A DNA stretch of 64,000 bases from BM003 sp963783695 (GCA_963783695.1 CAWAOM010000007.1:62001-126000); one strand, 5' to 3'. Positions 16,820 to 25,470 are shown, counted from the stretch's first letter. Notes: a model not told the origin generated them from the letters alone. Program-made: numbers and translations.

Positions 16820-17911
16820 ATGGCTGTACACGAAACCCTATACGAGGTCATGCGCCAGCATGGCATTACTCGTCGTAGTTTTCTCAAATTCTGTAGCCTG
16901 ACCGCCGCCGGACTGGGGATGGGGCCGGAATTCGCGGGCGAGCTTGCCCACGCCCTCGAGACCAAACCGCGCACGCCGGTCATCTGGCTGCACGGACTGG
17001 AGTGCACCTGTTGCACCGAGTCATTCATCCGTTCCGGCAACCCGCTCGCGGGCGATGTCATTTTGTCGATGATTTCGCTCGACTACGATGACACGCTGAT
17101 GGCTGCCGCCGGACACCAGGCCGAGGAACTGCTCGAACAGACCATCGAGAAGTACGACGGTCAGTACGTTCTTGCCTGCGAGGGCAACCCGCCGCTCAAT
17201 GAGGACGGGATGTATTGCATCCAGGGCGGCATTCCATACGTCGAAAAACTCAAGCACATGGCCGATCACTGCAAGGCCATCGTTGCGTGGGGCTCCTGTG
17301 CATCCTGGGGTTGCGTGCAGGCAGCCAAACCGAATCCCACCCGTGCCGTGCCGATCCACAAGGTCATTCGCGACAAACCGATCGTCAAAGTGCCGGGCTG
17401 CCCCCCGATCGCCGAAGTGATGACCGGGGTGCTTACATACATGATCGCTTTCGACCGGTTACCGCCGCTTGATCGCCAGGGCCGGCCGAAAATGTTCTAC
17501 AGTCAGCGTCTGCACGACAAATGCTATCGGCGCCCTCATTTCGATGCCGGCCAGTTCGTCGAGCGTTTCGATGACGAAGGCGCGCGCAAGGGTTATTGCC
17601 TTTACAAGGTCGGATGCAAGGGACCGACGACATACAACGCATGTTCGACAGTCGAATGGAATGACGGCCTGTCGTGGCCGGTCAAATCCGGACATGGCTG
17701 CATCGGTTGTGCCGAGAACGATTTCTGGGACAAGGGTTCCTTCTACAGCGCTGTCACCACCGCCGGTTTCTCGGCGGGTGCCGAAGCCACGGCAGACAAG
17801 GTGGGCGGGGTTCTGGCAGGTGCGGCGGCAATCGGTGTCGCGGCCCATGCTGCCGCCACGGCCGTCAGCCGTATGACGCGTAAACAGTCTGAGGAGAGCA
17901 GCAATGGTTAG
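16820..17911 (+). CDS. hyaA: [NiFe] hydrogenase (group 1d) small subunit
   Basis: Fe-S electron-transfer subunit of a periplasmic, membrane-bound uptake hydrogenase. The 363-residue precursor has a Tat signal with RRSFLK at 18-23. The proximal cluster ligands include ECTCCTESF (Cys62, Cys64, Cys65) and WGSCASWGC (Cys160, Cys165). With a leader of about 45 residues these match positions 17, 19, 20, 115 and 120 of E. coli Hyd-1. So the two supernumerary cysteines (19 and 120) that define the oxygen-tolerant [4Fe-3S] cluster are present. A C-terminal hydrophobic helix near 315-345 anchors it. It overlaps hyaB by 8 bases. Confidence 0.97.
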   Translation: MAVHETLYEVMRQHGITRRSFLKFCSLTAAGLGMGPEFAGELAHALETKPRTPVIWLHGLECTCCTESFIRSGNPLAGDVILSMISLDYDDTLMAAAGHQAEELLEQTIEKYDGQYVLACEGNPPLNEDGMYCIQGGIPYVEKLKHMADHCKAIVAWGSCASWGCVQAAKPNPTRAVPIHKVIRDKPIVKVPGCPPIAEVMTGVLTYMIAFDRLPPLDRQGRPKMFYSQRLHDKCYRRPHFDAGQFVERFDDEGARKGYCLYKVGCKGPTTYNACSTVEWNDGLSWPVKSGHGCIGCAENDFWDKGSFYSAVTTAGFSAGAEATADKVGGVLAGAAAIGVAAHAAATAVSRMTRKQSEESSNG

Positions 17912-19697
17912 CACAGTTACCCCCAACGGCTTCTCCCTCGACGATAGCGGTCAGCGGGTGGTCGTAGATCCGATTTGCCGCATCGAGGGTCACTTGCGCA
18001 TCGAGGTTAATCTCGACGAGAGCAATACCATTCGCAACGCGGTATCGACCGGCAATATGTGGCGCGGTCTGGAGGTCATCCTGAAAGGCCGCGATCCGCG
18101 TGATGCATGGGCCTTCGTCGAACGTATTTGTGGCGTGTGCACCGGTGTGCACGCGCTTGCCTCGGTTCGCACCGTAGAGGATGCGCTGGGTATCGATATA
18201 CCGCGCAACGCCAACTCGATCCGCAACCTGATGATGCTGGCGCAATACACGCAGGACCACCTCGTGCATTTCTACCATCTGCACGCGCTTGACTGGGTGG
18301 ATGTGGTGAGTGCGCTGAGTGCCGATCCGAAGGCAACATCGCAATTGCAGCAGAGCATCTCGAACTGGCGTAATTCCTCGCCCGGGTATTTCCGCGATGT
18401 GCAGAACAAGCTGAAGCGCTTCGTCGAGTCCGGCCAACTTGGGCCTTTCGCGAATGCCTACTGGGGCAGCGATGCCTATCGTTTGCCGCCGGAAGCCAAC
18501 CTGATGGCGGTTACGCACTACCTTGAAGCGCTCGATTTCCAGAAAGAGATCGTCAAGATTCACACGATCTTCGGTGGCCGTAACCCGCATCCAAACTGGA
18601 TCGTCGGCGGTGTGCCGTGCTCGATAAATGTCGACCAGGTCGGCGCCACAGGCACCGTGCACATGGTGTGGCTCAACATGGTCTCGGATATTATCAACCA
18701 GTCGATCGAGTTCATCGACCAGGTTTATATCCCCGATCTCAAAGCGATTGCCTCGTTTTACAAGGACTGGGGCTACGGCGGTGGCCTGGCTGGCAAGAAC
18801 ATGCTCTCCTACGGTGATTTCCCGACCATCGCGAACCAGTGGGACGACGAGAGCCTGATGCTGCCCGCGGGCGCGATCATCGACGGTGATCTCAGCACCG
18901 TGCACGATGTTGATACCCGCGATATCGAACAGATCCAGGAGTTCGTGAACCATTCCTGGTACAGCTATGACGACGAGAACCGCGGCCTGCATCCTTGGGA
19001 AGGTGTAACCGAGCCGAACTTCGAGCTCGGCCCGAATCTCAAGGGCACCAAGACCAGGATCGAGGAGATCGATGAGGGCGCCAAGTACTCATGGCTGAAA
19101 GCACCGCGCTGGAAAGGTCATGCGATGGAGGTCGGGCCGTTATCGCGCTTCGTGATTGCCTACGCGTCGGGTCGCGAGGACATCAAGGAGCTGGTCGACT
19201 CGACGTTGTCCGAGCTCGGACTGCCGCTACCGGCGTTGTTCTCTACGCTGGGCCGCACCGCGGCTCGCGGGCTGGAGTGCACCTGGGCGGCGCACAAGAT
19301 GCGCGAAGTCTTCGACGACATGATGGCCAACATCAAAGCGGGCGATGTGTCGACCGCCAACATGGACATGTGGGAGCCCTCCACGTGGCCCAACGACGTC
19401 AAGGGTGTCGGCATGGTCGAAGCACCGCGTGGCGCGCTCGGTCACTGGATCCATATCAAGGACTCGAAGATCGAGAACTATCAGGCAATCGTGCCCTCGA
19501 CCTGGAACGCATCGCCTCGCGATCCGGCCGGCAATATCGGTGCCTACGAGGCGTCCCTGCTCGGTACGCCGTTGGTAAATGCCGAGCAGCCGCTCGAGAT
19601 TCTTCGCACCATCCACAGCTTCGATCCGTGCCTGGCGTGCGCCAGTCATGTGATGTCGCCGGACGGTGAGGAGCTGGCGGTGATCAAGGTTCGCTGA
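17904..19697 (+). CDS. hyaB: [NiFe] hydrogenase large (catalytic) subunit
   Basis: Catalytic subunit holding the NiFe(CN)2CO centre that oxidises H2. The 597-residue protein has the N-terminal ligand motif RICGVCTGVHALASVR (Cys76, Cys79) and the C-terminal motif DPCLACASH (Cys576, Cys579, His582). The 15 residues after His582 are the peptide removed by the maturation protease HyaD. Length and spacing match group 1 uptake enzymes. It has no signal of its own and is exported with HyaA by the Tat pathway. Its ATG lies before the hyaA stop, so translation is coupled. Confidence 0.98.
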   Translation: MVSTVTPNGFSLDDSGQRVVVDPICRIEGHLRIEVNLDESNTIRNAVSTGNMWRGLEVILKGRDPRDAWAFVERICGVCTGVHALASVRTVEDALGIDIPRNANSIRNLMMLAQYTQDHLVHFYHLHALDWVDVVSALSADPKATSQLQQSISNWRNSSPGYFRDVQNKLKRFVESGQLGPFANAYWGSDAYRLPPEANLMAVTHYLEALDFQKEIVKIHTIFGGRNPHPNWIVGGVPCSINVDQVGATGTVHMVWLNMVSDIINQSIEFIDQVYIPDLKAIASFYKDWGYGGGLAGKNMLSYGDFPTIANQWDDESLMLPAGAIIDGDLSTVHDVDTRDIEQIQEFVNHSWYSYDDENRGLHPWEGVTEPNFELGPNLKGTKTRIEEIDEGAKYSWLKAPRWKGHAMEVGPLSRFVIAYASGREDIKELVDSTLSELGLPLPALFSTLGRTAARGLECTWAAHKMREVFDDMMANIKAGDVSTANMDMWEPSTWPNDVKGVGMVEAPRGALGHWIHIKDSKIENYQAIVPSTWNASPRDPAGNIGAYEASLLGTPLVNAEQPLEILRTIHSFDPCLACASHVMSPDGEELAVIKVR

Positions 19698-19713
19698 GGC
19701 CGTTGAGAGCTGG

Positions 19714-19736
19714 CGCCGGGCTGTTTAAACCCGGCG
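19714..19736 (+). promoter_or_regulatory. hairpin in the hyaB-hyaC spacer
   Basis: CGCCGGG and CCCGGCG form a perfect 7-bp stem around a 9-base loop, 17 bases after the hyaB stop. No U-run follows, so it is not a terminator. A 3' stabilising or attenuating element that separates expression of the structural subunits from the downstream genes is a reasonable inference. Confidence 0.5.
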
Positions 19737-19766
19737 TTCGCTTCCTGACAACACTGGAGAAATGCT

Positions 19767-20474
19767 ATGAGCAGCAGTACAGCGGCAAGCGGACAGGAGA
19801 TGCGCAGCCTGAAGCCGGTGTACGTGTATGAGGCGCCGGTGCGGATCTGGCACTGGGCCCATGCACTTTCGATCATCGTGCTTTCGATAACCGGTTATCT
19901 TATTGCCAACCCGCTTCCGGCCATCCACGGCGAAGCCAGCGATCATTTCCTGATGGGCTACATGAGGATGATCCACTTTATCGCCGGCTACGTTTTTGCC
20001 ATCGGGTTCGTAGTAAGAATCTACTGGGCTTTCGTCGGCAACAAGTACTCGCGCGAGTTGTTTGTGCTGCCGATCTTCAATCGTGCCTGGTGGGCCGGGT
20101 TGCTTCATGAAATTAAGTATTACCTGTTCCTGACCCGTGACGTTGAAAAAACCATTGGACACAATCCGCTGGCACAGTCGGCGATGTGGGTTTTCAATGT
20201 CGTGCTCGGACTGTTCATGATAGTGAGCGGATTCGCGCTTTACGGTGAAGGGCTCGGTGTCGGTAGCTGGGCGGACAACCTGTTCGGCTGGCTGATTCCG
20301 CTGATGGGCAGTTCGCTCGAGGTCAAGATGTGGCACACGCTGGGTATGTGGTTGTTCCTGGTTTTTTCGGTGATCCACATCTATATGGCAATTCGTGCAG
20401 ACATCATGGACCGCGAGAGCAGCGTCAGTACGATTATGGGTGGCTGGCGGTTCTGGAAGGACGACCGGCCATAG
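19767..20474 (+). CDS. hyaC: Ni/Fe-hydrogenase b-type cytochrome subunit
   Basis: Dihaem cytochrome b that anchors the hydrogenase and passes electrons from HyaA to quinone. The 235-residue protein has four membrane helices with haem-ligand histidines in VRIWHWAHALSIIVLS (helix 1), MIHFIAGYVFAIGF (helix 2) and WHTLGMWLFLVFSVIHIYMAI (helix 4). The C-terminal MGGWRFWKDD is a family hallmark. GGAG at 19756-19759 precedes the ATG. Confidence 0.96.
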   Translation: MSSSTAASGQEMRSLKPVYVYEAPVRIWHWAHALSIIVLSITGYLIANPLPAIHGEASDHFLMGYMRMIHFIAGYVFAIGFVVRIYWAFVGNKYSRELFVLPIFNRAWWAGLLHEIKYYLFLTRDVEKTIGHNPLAQSAMWVFNVVLGLFMIVSGFALYGEGLGVGSWADNLFGWLIPLMGSSLEVKMWHTLGMWLFLVFSVIHIYMAIRADIMDRESSVSTIMGGWRFWKDDRP

Positions 20475-20484
20475 CGCCGGGTCG

Positions 20485-21093
20485 ATGCTGATGGAAAATT
20501 CCGACCACGGCGCGGTGACCGATCCGATTCGCTATGACACACTGATCCTCGGGCTCGGCAACGTGTTGTGGGCCGATGAGGGCTTTGGCGTGCGCGCAGT
20601 GGAAGCGCTCAATGGGCGCTATCGGTTCGGTCCGGGCGTGCATGTAATGGACGGCGGCACCCAGGGAATTTTCCTGATCCCGTGGGTGCGTTCCGCCGGT
20701 CAGCTGCTGATCCTCGATGCGGTCGATTACGGCCTCGACCCGGGCACGTTGAAAGTCGTCCAAGGCGACGATGTGCCGAGCTTTATGGGTGCGAAGAAAG
20801 TCAGCATGCATCAGGCCGGATTTCAGGAGGTTCTGATGTCGGCGAAGCTGACCGGCGACTTCCCCGACAAGATCGCGCTGGTCGGTGTGCAGCCGCAACT
20901 TCTCGATGACTACGGCGGGAGCCTGACAGAACGGGTCAGGGCGCGTGTACCGGACGCAGTGGATGCCGCGGTGGCAGTCCTGTCGGACTGGAGTGTTGCC
21001 TTCGAAGAGCGCTCCGAACCGCTGGCCGAAACCGACCTGATAGGGCCTGGTGCACTGGCTATCGATGGTTATGAAAGTGGCCGCCCGGTCTGA
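20485..21093 (+). CDS. hyaD: hydrogenase maturation endopeptidase HyaD/HupD
   Basis: Nickel-sensing aspartic-type endopeptidase that removes the C-terminal peptide of HyaB after nickel insertion. The 202-residue protein has the catalytic signature LGLGNVLWADEGFGVRAVE (Ni-binding Glu in DEG), DGGTQGIFLI, LILDAVDYGLDPGTLKV (second metal ligand Asp) and SMHQAGFQEVL (His ligand). It is about family length (195). Two starts six bases apart (20485, 20491) are equally possible. It follows hyaC by 10 bases. Confidence 0.95.
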   Translation: MLMENSDHGAVTDPIRYDTLILGLGNVLWADEGFGVRAVEALNGRYRFGPGVHVMDGGTQGIFLIPWVRSAGQLLILDAVDYGLDPGTLKVVQGDDVPSFMGAKKVSMHQAGFQEVLMSAKLTGDFPDKIALVGVQPQLLDDYGGSLTERVRARVPDAVDAAVAVLSDWSVAFEERSEPLAETDLIGPGALAIDGYESGRPV

Positions 21094-21108
21094 CGGAGAC
21101 CCTCGACT

Positions 21109-21528
21109 GTGACCCATGCATTGATCCAGAGACTGTTTGACGATTTCGGGTACCCGGAAATCGACCTCGGCAATCACGATGAGTTTGTCGACCAGGCCGG
21201 GGTCAGTGTGCTGTTTTTCGCGGGCGACCCGCAGCAATATCGCGAGACGACAGATGTCGCCGTCGTGTTGCCGGAACTGGTCGCCGCATTCGACGGTCAA
21301 CTTAGCGCCGGTATCGTCAAACGTGATCGCGGTGTCGAAGTCGCATTGCAGAAACGCTACGGTTTTCGCCAGTGGCCGTGTCTCGTTTTCGTCCGCGAAG
21401 GCGGATATCTCGGTGCACTCGAGCGGGTCCAGAACTGGTCGGAATATCTCGAAGACATCAATCAATTGATGCGGTCAGAAGCAAAGCGGCCACCTACGTT
21501 CAGCATCCCGCTGGTCGCGGAATCCTGA
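21109..21528 (+). CDS. hyaE: hydrogenase-1 chaperone HyaE/HupG (thioredoxin-like)
   Basis: A 139-residue thioredoxin-fold protein without the CxxC active site, which is the hallmark of HyaE/HupG/HoxO. These proteins bind the Tat signal of the small subunit and proofread assembly. The core GVSVLFFAGDPQQYRETTDVAVVLPELV and YGFRQWPCLVFVREGGYLGAL are typical. Starts with GTG, with GGAG 10 bases upstream. Gene order hyaD-hyaE-hyaF is as in other group 1d loci. Confidence 0.92.
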   Translation: MTHALIQRLFDDFGYPEIDLGNHDEFVDQAGVSVLFFAGDPQQYRETTDVAVVLPELVAAFDGQLSAGIVKRDRGVEVALQKRYGFRQWPCLVFVREGGYLGALERVQNWSEYLEDINQLMRSEAKRPPTFSIPLVAES

Positions 21529-21556
21529 TGCCGCCACAGACCGCCATGGGGAGAAT

Positions 21557-22435
21557 ATGGCGATGAAACTTGGTGACATTCCCGTCGTAATGATCGGGCC
21601 CGGAAGCCAGCCCGAGGAAGAAGACGGCGCGCAGCTCGAGTACATATCGATGCCGTCCGACATGGCAACCTATGCGGCACCGCTTACGCCCGAACCGGAG
21701 GATGTCGAGAGTCTGCTGGGCGCGCGCGAGGCAATGCGCTGGTTGCAGAATACGCTGGATGACTATCGCAACGGCACGGACCCGGAGCTGGCGAATATTT
21801 CCGGCCTCGATGCGGCGAATCGCGATCTTGTTAACCAGATTCTCGGTGAGGGTGAGGTGAGTGCCCAGTACAACGGCGACTTCAGGGCGCGAATCCAGGA
21901 GTCGGTGCTGGCAGGGGTATGGCGGACGTTCTACATGGACGCCGAGGACCGGATTACCCACGATTTGCTGGAGGTCGGACCGTCGCCGTACTTAGCCCGA
22001 CTGCCGCTTGGGAGCAAGACCGCGGACCAGGAAATAGCGCTTCCGCTCGAGGCGCCGCCGGGTGTCATGAATGCAATGTCGCTGCTGTCCGAGATGCGCG
22101 ATCATGCCGGGCGCTACCGCGCGGGCGACATGGCTCATGTCATCAATCTGACGCTGCTGCCGCTGTCGCCCGCCGACACCGGTTTCCTCGATGAAGTGCT
22201 CGGGACAGGCCCGGTCGAGATATTGTCGCGGGGTTACGGCAACTGCCATGTTGGCAGTTCCCGGTTCGAGAATGTCTGGCGGGTGCGTTACTACAATTCG
22301 ATGAACAAGCTGATTCTCGACAGCATCGAGATCATCGATCTGCCGCTGGTAGCGTGCGCGGCCGCTGAAGACATCGCCGATTCGGCACAGCGATTACGGG
22401 AAATTCTCGAGTCATACTGGTCCCGGGAAGCCTGA
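21557..22435 (+). CDS. hyaF: hydrogenase expression/maturation protein HyaF/HupH
   Basis: A 292-residue protein of the HupH/HyaF family, needed for biogenesis of the small subunit or its iron-sulfur clusters in group 1 hydrogenases. The family features are two homologous halves: an N-terminal one with GEGEVSAQY...RIQESVLAGVWR, and a C-terminal one with LGTGPVEILSRGYGNCHVGSSRFENVWRVRYYNSMNKLILDSIEI. The ATG at 21557 or one two codons later can be used. It follows hyaE by 28 bases. Confidence 0.94.
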   Translation: MAMKLGDIPVVMIGPGSQPEEEDGAQLEYISMPSDMATYAAPLTPEPEDVESLLGAREAMRWLQNTLDDYRNGTDPELANISGLDAANRDLVNQILGEGEVSAQYNGDFRARIQESVLAGVWRTFYMDAEDRITHDLLEVGPSPYLARLPLGSKTADQEIALPLEAPPGVMNAMSLLSEMRDHAGRYRAGDMAHVINLTLLPLSPADTGFLDEVLGTGPVEILSRGYGNCHVGSSRFENVWRVRYYNSMNKLILDSIEIIDLPLVACAAAEDIADSAQRLREILESYWSREA

Positions 22436-22468
22436 GCCGGGCCGCGGCCGTTCGCCGGAGAATACCTA

Positions 22469-22684
22469 ATGGCTGGTTCCACATTCGATGATGATCTGCG
22501 TTCGCGGCTGCGTGATGACAGTCAGCTCGAGTGCCGTATTTGCTGGTACCTGTACGATCCTGGTGAAGGCGATGCCATGGAGCAGATCCCGCCGGGCACG
22601 CCTTTCTCGGCTTTGCCGGAGCACTGGCGCTGCCCGCAGTGTGACAATGGCAAGGACAGTTTCCTGCTTGTCGACGGCGCATGA
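22469..22684 (+). CDS. hupI: rubredoxin HupI/HoxR
   Basis: A 71-residue rubredoxin with the two iron-binding knuckles ECRICWYLYDP (Cys22, Cys25) and WRCPQCDNGKDSFL (Cys55, Cys58), and the PPGTPFSALPEHW linker found in all rubredoxins. HupI-type rubredoxins in uptake hydrogenase operons help to produce active enzyme in air, consistent with the oxygen-tolerant small subunit here. Its stop overlaps the start of the next gene (ATGA). Confidence 0.95.
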   Translation: MAGSTFDDDLRSRLRDDSQLECRICWYLYDPGEGDAMEQIPPGTPFSALPEHWRCPQCDNGKDSFLLVDGA

Positions 22685-23193
22685 GCGATCCGGTAGAAGC
22701 CGCGCAGCAGCTACTGGTTGCCGCATTTCGCGAGATTGACCAGCGCCGCGGGCGCGACATGCCGTTTTATAACGAACGGCTTGCCGTCGAAGCCGTCGGC
22801 TTTCAGGCCTGGGACGGGCATGTGATCGGGGTGCTGATCACGCCGTGGTTCATGAACCTGATGCTGCTGCCCGGAGAATCCGGCGACTGGGCCGGTTGCA
22901 GCGACGGCGAAGTCCGCGAGTGGCAATTGCCGTCGGGAAAATACCGGTTCGCGGCAGGTCTGCTTGACGGTCCCGGGGTTTGTTTCAGCGCAGCGCTGTT
23001 TACCACGGTCGAGGTGTTTCCGGATCAGGCGACGGCCCGCGCGGTTGCTGCCGAGGTCATGTCGCAGATCTTTGCCGATCATCGTGACAGGGACTCGCTT
23101 GGCGAGACCGATATCGTGGCCGGGACGGATGTATTGCGGCAGCCGGTCAGCCGGCGCGGGCTGCTGCGCAAGCTTGCGCTAAAACAGGACTGA
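22681..23193 (+). CDS. hupJ: [NiFe]-hydrogenase assembly chaperone HybE/HupJ
   Basis: A 170-residue protein of the HybE/HupJ/HoxT family, which binds hydrogenase precursors before Tat export. Recognised by MPFYNERLAVEAVGFQAWDGHVIGVLITPWFMNLMLLPG, the core family block, then LPSGKYRF and VSRRGLLRKL at the C-terminus. It is translationally coupled to the rubredoxin gene by a 4-base overlap and lies 11 bases before hypA. Confidence 0.94.
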   Translation: MSDPVEAAQQLLVAAFREIDQRRGRDMPFYNERLAVEAVGFQAWDGHVIGVLITPWFMNLMLLPGESGDWAGCSDGEVREWQLPSGKYRFAAGLLDGPGVCFSAALFTTVEVFPDQATARAVAAEVMSQIFADHRDRDSLGETDIVAGTDVLRQPVSRRGLLRKLALKQD

Positions 23194-23204
23194 GGTTAGC
23201 CGTC

Positions 23205-23615
23205 ATGCATGAACTTTCGGTCTGCCTCGCGCTGATGCAACAGGTCGAATCCATTGCGGCACAACACGGTGCGCGCAGGGTCGAGACCATTTCATTGCGC
23301 ATCGGGCCGTTGTCGGGCATCGAGCCGGCGCTGCTTGAAAATGCCTTCCCGCTGGCCGCGACCGGCACCGTGGCGGAAGGGGCAAGGCTGGCGATTGAAC
23401 ACAGCGAGATTGTCGTCCGCTGTACCGAGTGCGGCGCGTGTTCGACGGTAGCGCCAAACCGGTTGTTGTGCGGCGAATGCGGCGATTTTCGCACTCGCCT
23501 CGAAAGCGGTGACGAAATGCTGCTGAGTAGTCTTGAACTGGCGGACATAGCAAAAAATACGGATTCCGCCGATGCGATAGCGAGTCAGGCAGAGACAGAG
23601 CCGGGTCAGCGCTGA
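23205..23615 (+). CDS. hypA: hydrogenase nickel-insertion protein HypA
   Basis: Nickel metallochaperone that works with HypB to deliver nickel to the large-subunit precursor. The N-terminal MHELS with its nickel-binding His2 is exact. The zinc site is formed by VRCTECGACS and LLCGECGDF (two CxxC pairs). Its 136 residues include a C-terminal tail about 20 residues longer than usual (ASQAETEPGQR). The last 10 bases overlap the 3' end of an opposite-strand gene at 23606. Confidence 0.95.
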   Translation: MHELSVCLALMQQVESIAAQHGARRVETISLRIGPLSGIEPALLENAFPLAATGTVAEGARLAIEHSEIVVRCTECGACSTVAPNRLLCGECGDFRTRLESGDEMLLSSLELADIAKNTDSADAIASQAETEPGQR

Positions 23616-24208
23616 CGGTTGTGGCCGCGGGCGGTATCGGGTTGGTTGCGGCTGCGCGGTGCAACTGCCGGCGCCGGGTCTTTTTCGTTGTTCCAGCGTT
23701 CAATCAGTTCGCGCGCAAGCGCGGCCGCCCACGGCAGCGCGCCGCTGACTGCCCTGCCCGGGTCGTCGCCAGTGGCATCTTCCTGTATGCCAATCAGGGC
23801 GCGCCGGATCGGACCGTTGCCATGGATATTGACCGTCTCTATGAGGCGTGCCAGCGCGGTTTCGGCCGCGCTCAGATCAGTATTCTGCAGGTATTCGTCC
23901 ATCTCGAGACCGACGAGGCAACGTATCGTGCCGGGAGAGGCACCAAACTGCGCGACATCGAAAACGATCAGGTGCCGGGCGCTGGCCAAGGGTTCGGCCA
24001 GCGCCCGGGTGGAGCCATCGAAGTTGATACAAGTGACGCCGGGAAGGCCGGGATGGAACCGGCGGAAGGCCTGCAATGCACCGCAGCCGGCATCGCCATC
24101 AGACCGTCCCGGGGAGCCGATCCCGAGGATAAGTGTCTGGTGCGAGAACACGGCGCGACCTTTACGAGTAAAAAGAGGATTTCCGCAGATCCGTTGCGGG
24201 CCGTTCAT
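23606..24208 (-). CDS. hydrogenase maturation protease-like protein, opposite strand within the hyp cluster
   Basis: A 200-residue frame read against the operon. It resembles HoxW/HyaD-type maturation proteases: LILGIGSPGRSDGDAGCGALQ near residue 26, FDGSTRALAEPLASARHLIVFDVAQFGASPGTI (second metal-site strand), and a NIHGNGPI segment where the family has its His. The first metal site is altered: where relatives have G-D-D/E-G it reads S-D-G-D. The start codon (ATG 24208) has no clear ribosome-binding site. It separates hypA from hypC. It could process another hydrogenase, or be a degenerating paralogue. Confidence 0.72.
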   Translation of the reverse strand: MNGPQRICGNPLFTRKGRAVFSHQTLILGIGSPGRSDGDAGCGALQAFRRFHPGLPGVTCINFDGSTRALAEPLASARHLIVFDVAQFGASPGTIRCLVGLEMDEYLQNTDLSAAETALARLIETVNIHGNGPIRRALIGIQEDATGDDPGRAVSGALPWAAALARELIERWNNEKDPAPAVAPRSRNQPDTARGHNRQR

Positions 24209-24356
24209 ACATATTTTCTCAAGCCAAACTTATAGTCTTTTGCTGCCCGGGAGTTGAATAGGGAATAGTACCTAGCGCATTGTGGTTGGCTTTACGGCTA
24301 TATTTACTGCTACTACGCAAGCAAAAAACCACAGGCCGAGGGGAGCGTGACCAGTT

Positions 24357-24581
24357 ATGTGTCTGGCCGTGCCAATGCAGATCAGCTCGATCGATGAATT
24401 CACCGCGACATGTGAGGCCAAGGGCGTGCAACGTGAGGTCAGCCTGTTCATGATGCAGAATGAAGGCCTCGCACCGGGCGACCATGTGCTGGTGCATGTC
24501 GGTTATGCGATTCAGAAAGTAACCGCAGCCCAGGCGCAAAGTACCTGGGATCTGCTCGACGAGTTCGCGTTGAACGACTAG
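24357..24581 (+). CDS. hypC: hydrogenase assembly chaperone HypC
   Basis: A 74-residue OB-fold chaperone that, with HypD, carries the Fe(CN)2CO unit to the large subunit. The N-terminal MCLAVPMQI with essential Cys2 is exact, and GDHVLVHVGYAIQKV is the conserved C-terminal strand block. AGGGGAG 12 bases upstream is the ribosome-binding site. The 148 bases before it, facing away from the opposite-strand protease-like gene, probably contain a separate promoter for hypCBDFE. Confidence 0.96.
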   Translation: MCLAVPMQISSIDEFTATCEAKGVQREVSLFMMQNEGLAPGDHVLVHVGYAIQKVTAAQAQSTWDLLDEFALND

Positions 24582-24648
24582 AGCGCTCGGGCCGGGACAA
24601 GCTTTACATCCCTGGCCCCGACCCCGGTTTTGGGGAGAGGAAATTCCT

Positions 24649-25470
24649 ATGTGTGATACCTGCGGTTGCAATGTGACGCCGGGTAACCGGCATCTGGTGG
24701 AGTCCGGCGGCGCACTCGAGAAAACGGCGGCGGGGTCGGAGTCGGTGGCGGTGTTGAAGGGGCTTCTCGATGCCAACGATCACCAGGCGGCCCATAATCG
24801 TGAGCACTTTGACCGTCGCGGCATACTTGCGGTCAATCTGATGTCCTCGCCGGGTGCCGGCAAGACGGCCTTGCTCGAGGCGACCGCGCAGGCGCTCGGC
24901 GGCGATCTGCGGATGGCGGTAATCGAGGGAGATCTGGAAACCGAGAACGATGCGGAACGAATCCGCGCGCAGGGTATCGCTGCGGTGCAGATTGCCACCG
25001 GCAGCGCCTGTCATCTGGACGCTCACATGGTGCATGGCGCGTTGCACGACCTCGAACTCGATGGCATAGATATCGTTTTCATCGAGAACGTCGGCAACCT
25101 CGTCTGTCCGGCCAGTTTTGACCTCGGCCAGCATCTCAACGTGACGCTGCTGTCGGTGCCGGAAGGCGATGACAAGCCGGCCAAGTATCCGGTGATGTTT
25201 CGTGCTGCCGACCTGCTGTTACTGACCAAGATAGATCTCGCCCCGATTCTGACCGATTTCGACGTCGAACGCGCCACGCGGGCTTTTCGCCAGCTGGCCA
25301 ACCCGGCGCCGGTGCTGCACATTGCGGCGCGCAGCGGCGACGGCATGGAGCATTGGCTGGGCTGGCTGACCGATCAGCTCGCAACGCAGCGTGACCGTAT
25401 TCGCAATGGTGCGAGTCTGCGTCCGGCGGTACAGCCCGACGGTATTCATCTGCACGGCGCGCGGTCTTGA
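24649..25470 (+). CDS. hypB: hydrogenase nickel-incorporation GTPase HypB
   Basis: GTPase that inserts nickel together with HypA. The 273-residue protein begins with the high-affinity nickel motif CDTCGC (2-7), lacks a long His-rich stretch, and then has P-loop LMSSPGAGKTALLE (GTP-binding, about 66-73), switch region VIEGDLETENDAERI, metal site CHLDAHMVH, ENVGNLVCP, and the LLTKIDL guanine-specificity motif. A GGGGAGAGGAAA ribosome-binding site precedes it. The stop overlaps the TTG start of hypD. Confidence 0.97.
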   Translation: MCDTCGCNVTPGNRHLVESGGALEKTAAGSESVAVLKGLLDANDHQAAHNREHFDRRGILAVNLMSSPGAGKTALLEATAQALGGDLRMAVIEGDLETENDAERIRAQGIAAVQIATGSACHLDAHMVHGALHDLELDGIDIVFIENVGNLVCPASFDLGQHLNVTLLSVPEGDDKPAKYPVMFRAADLLLLTKIDLAPILTDFDVERATRAFRQLANPAPVLHIAARSGDGMEHWLGWLTDQLATQRDRIRNGASLRPAVQPDGIHLHGARS

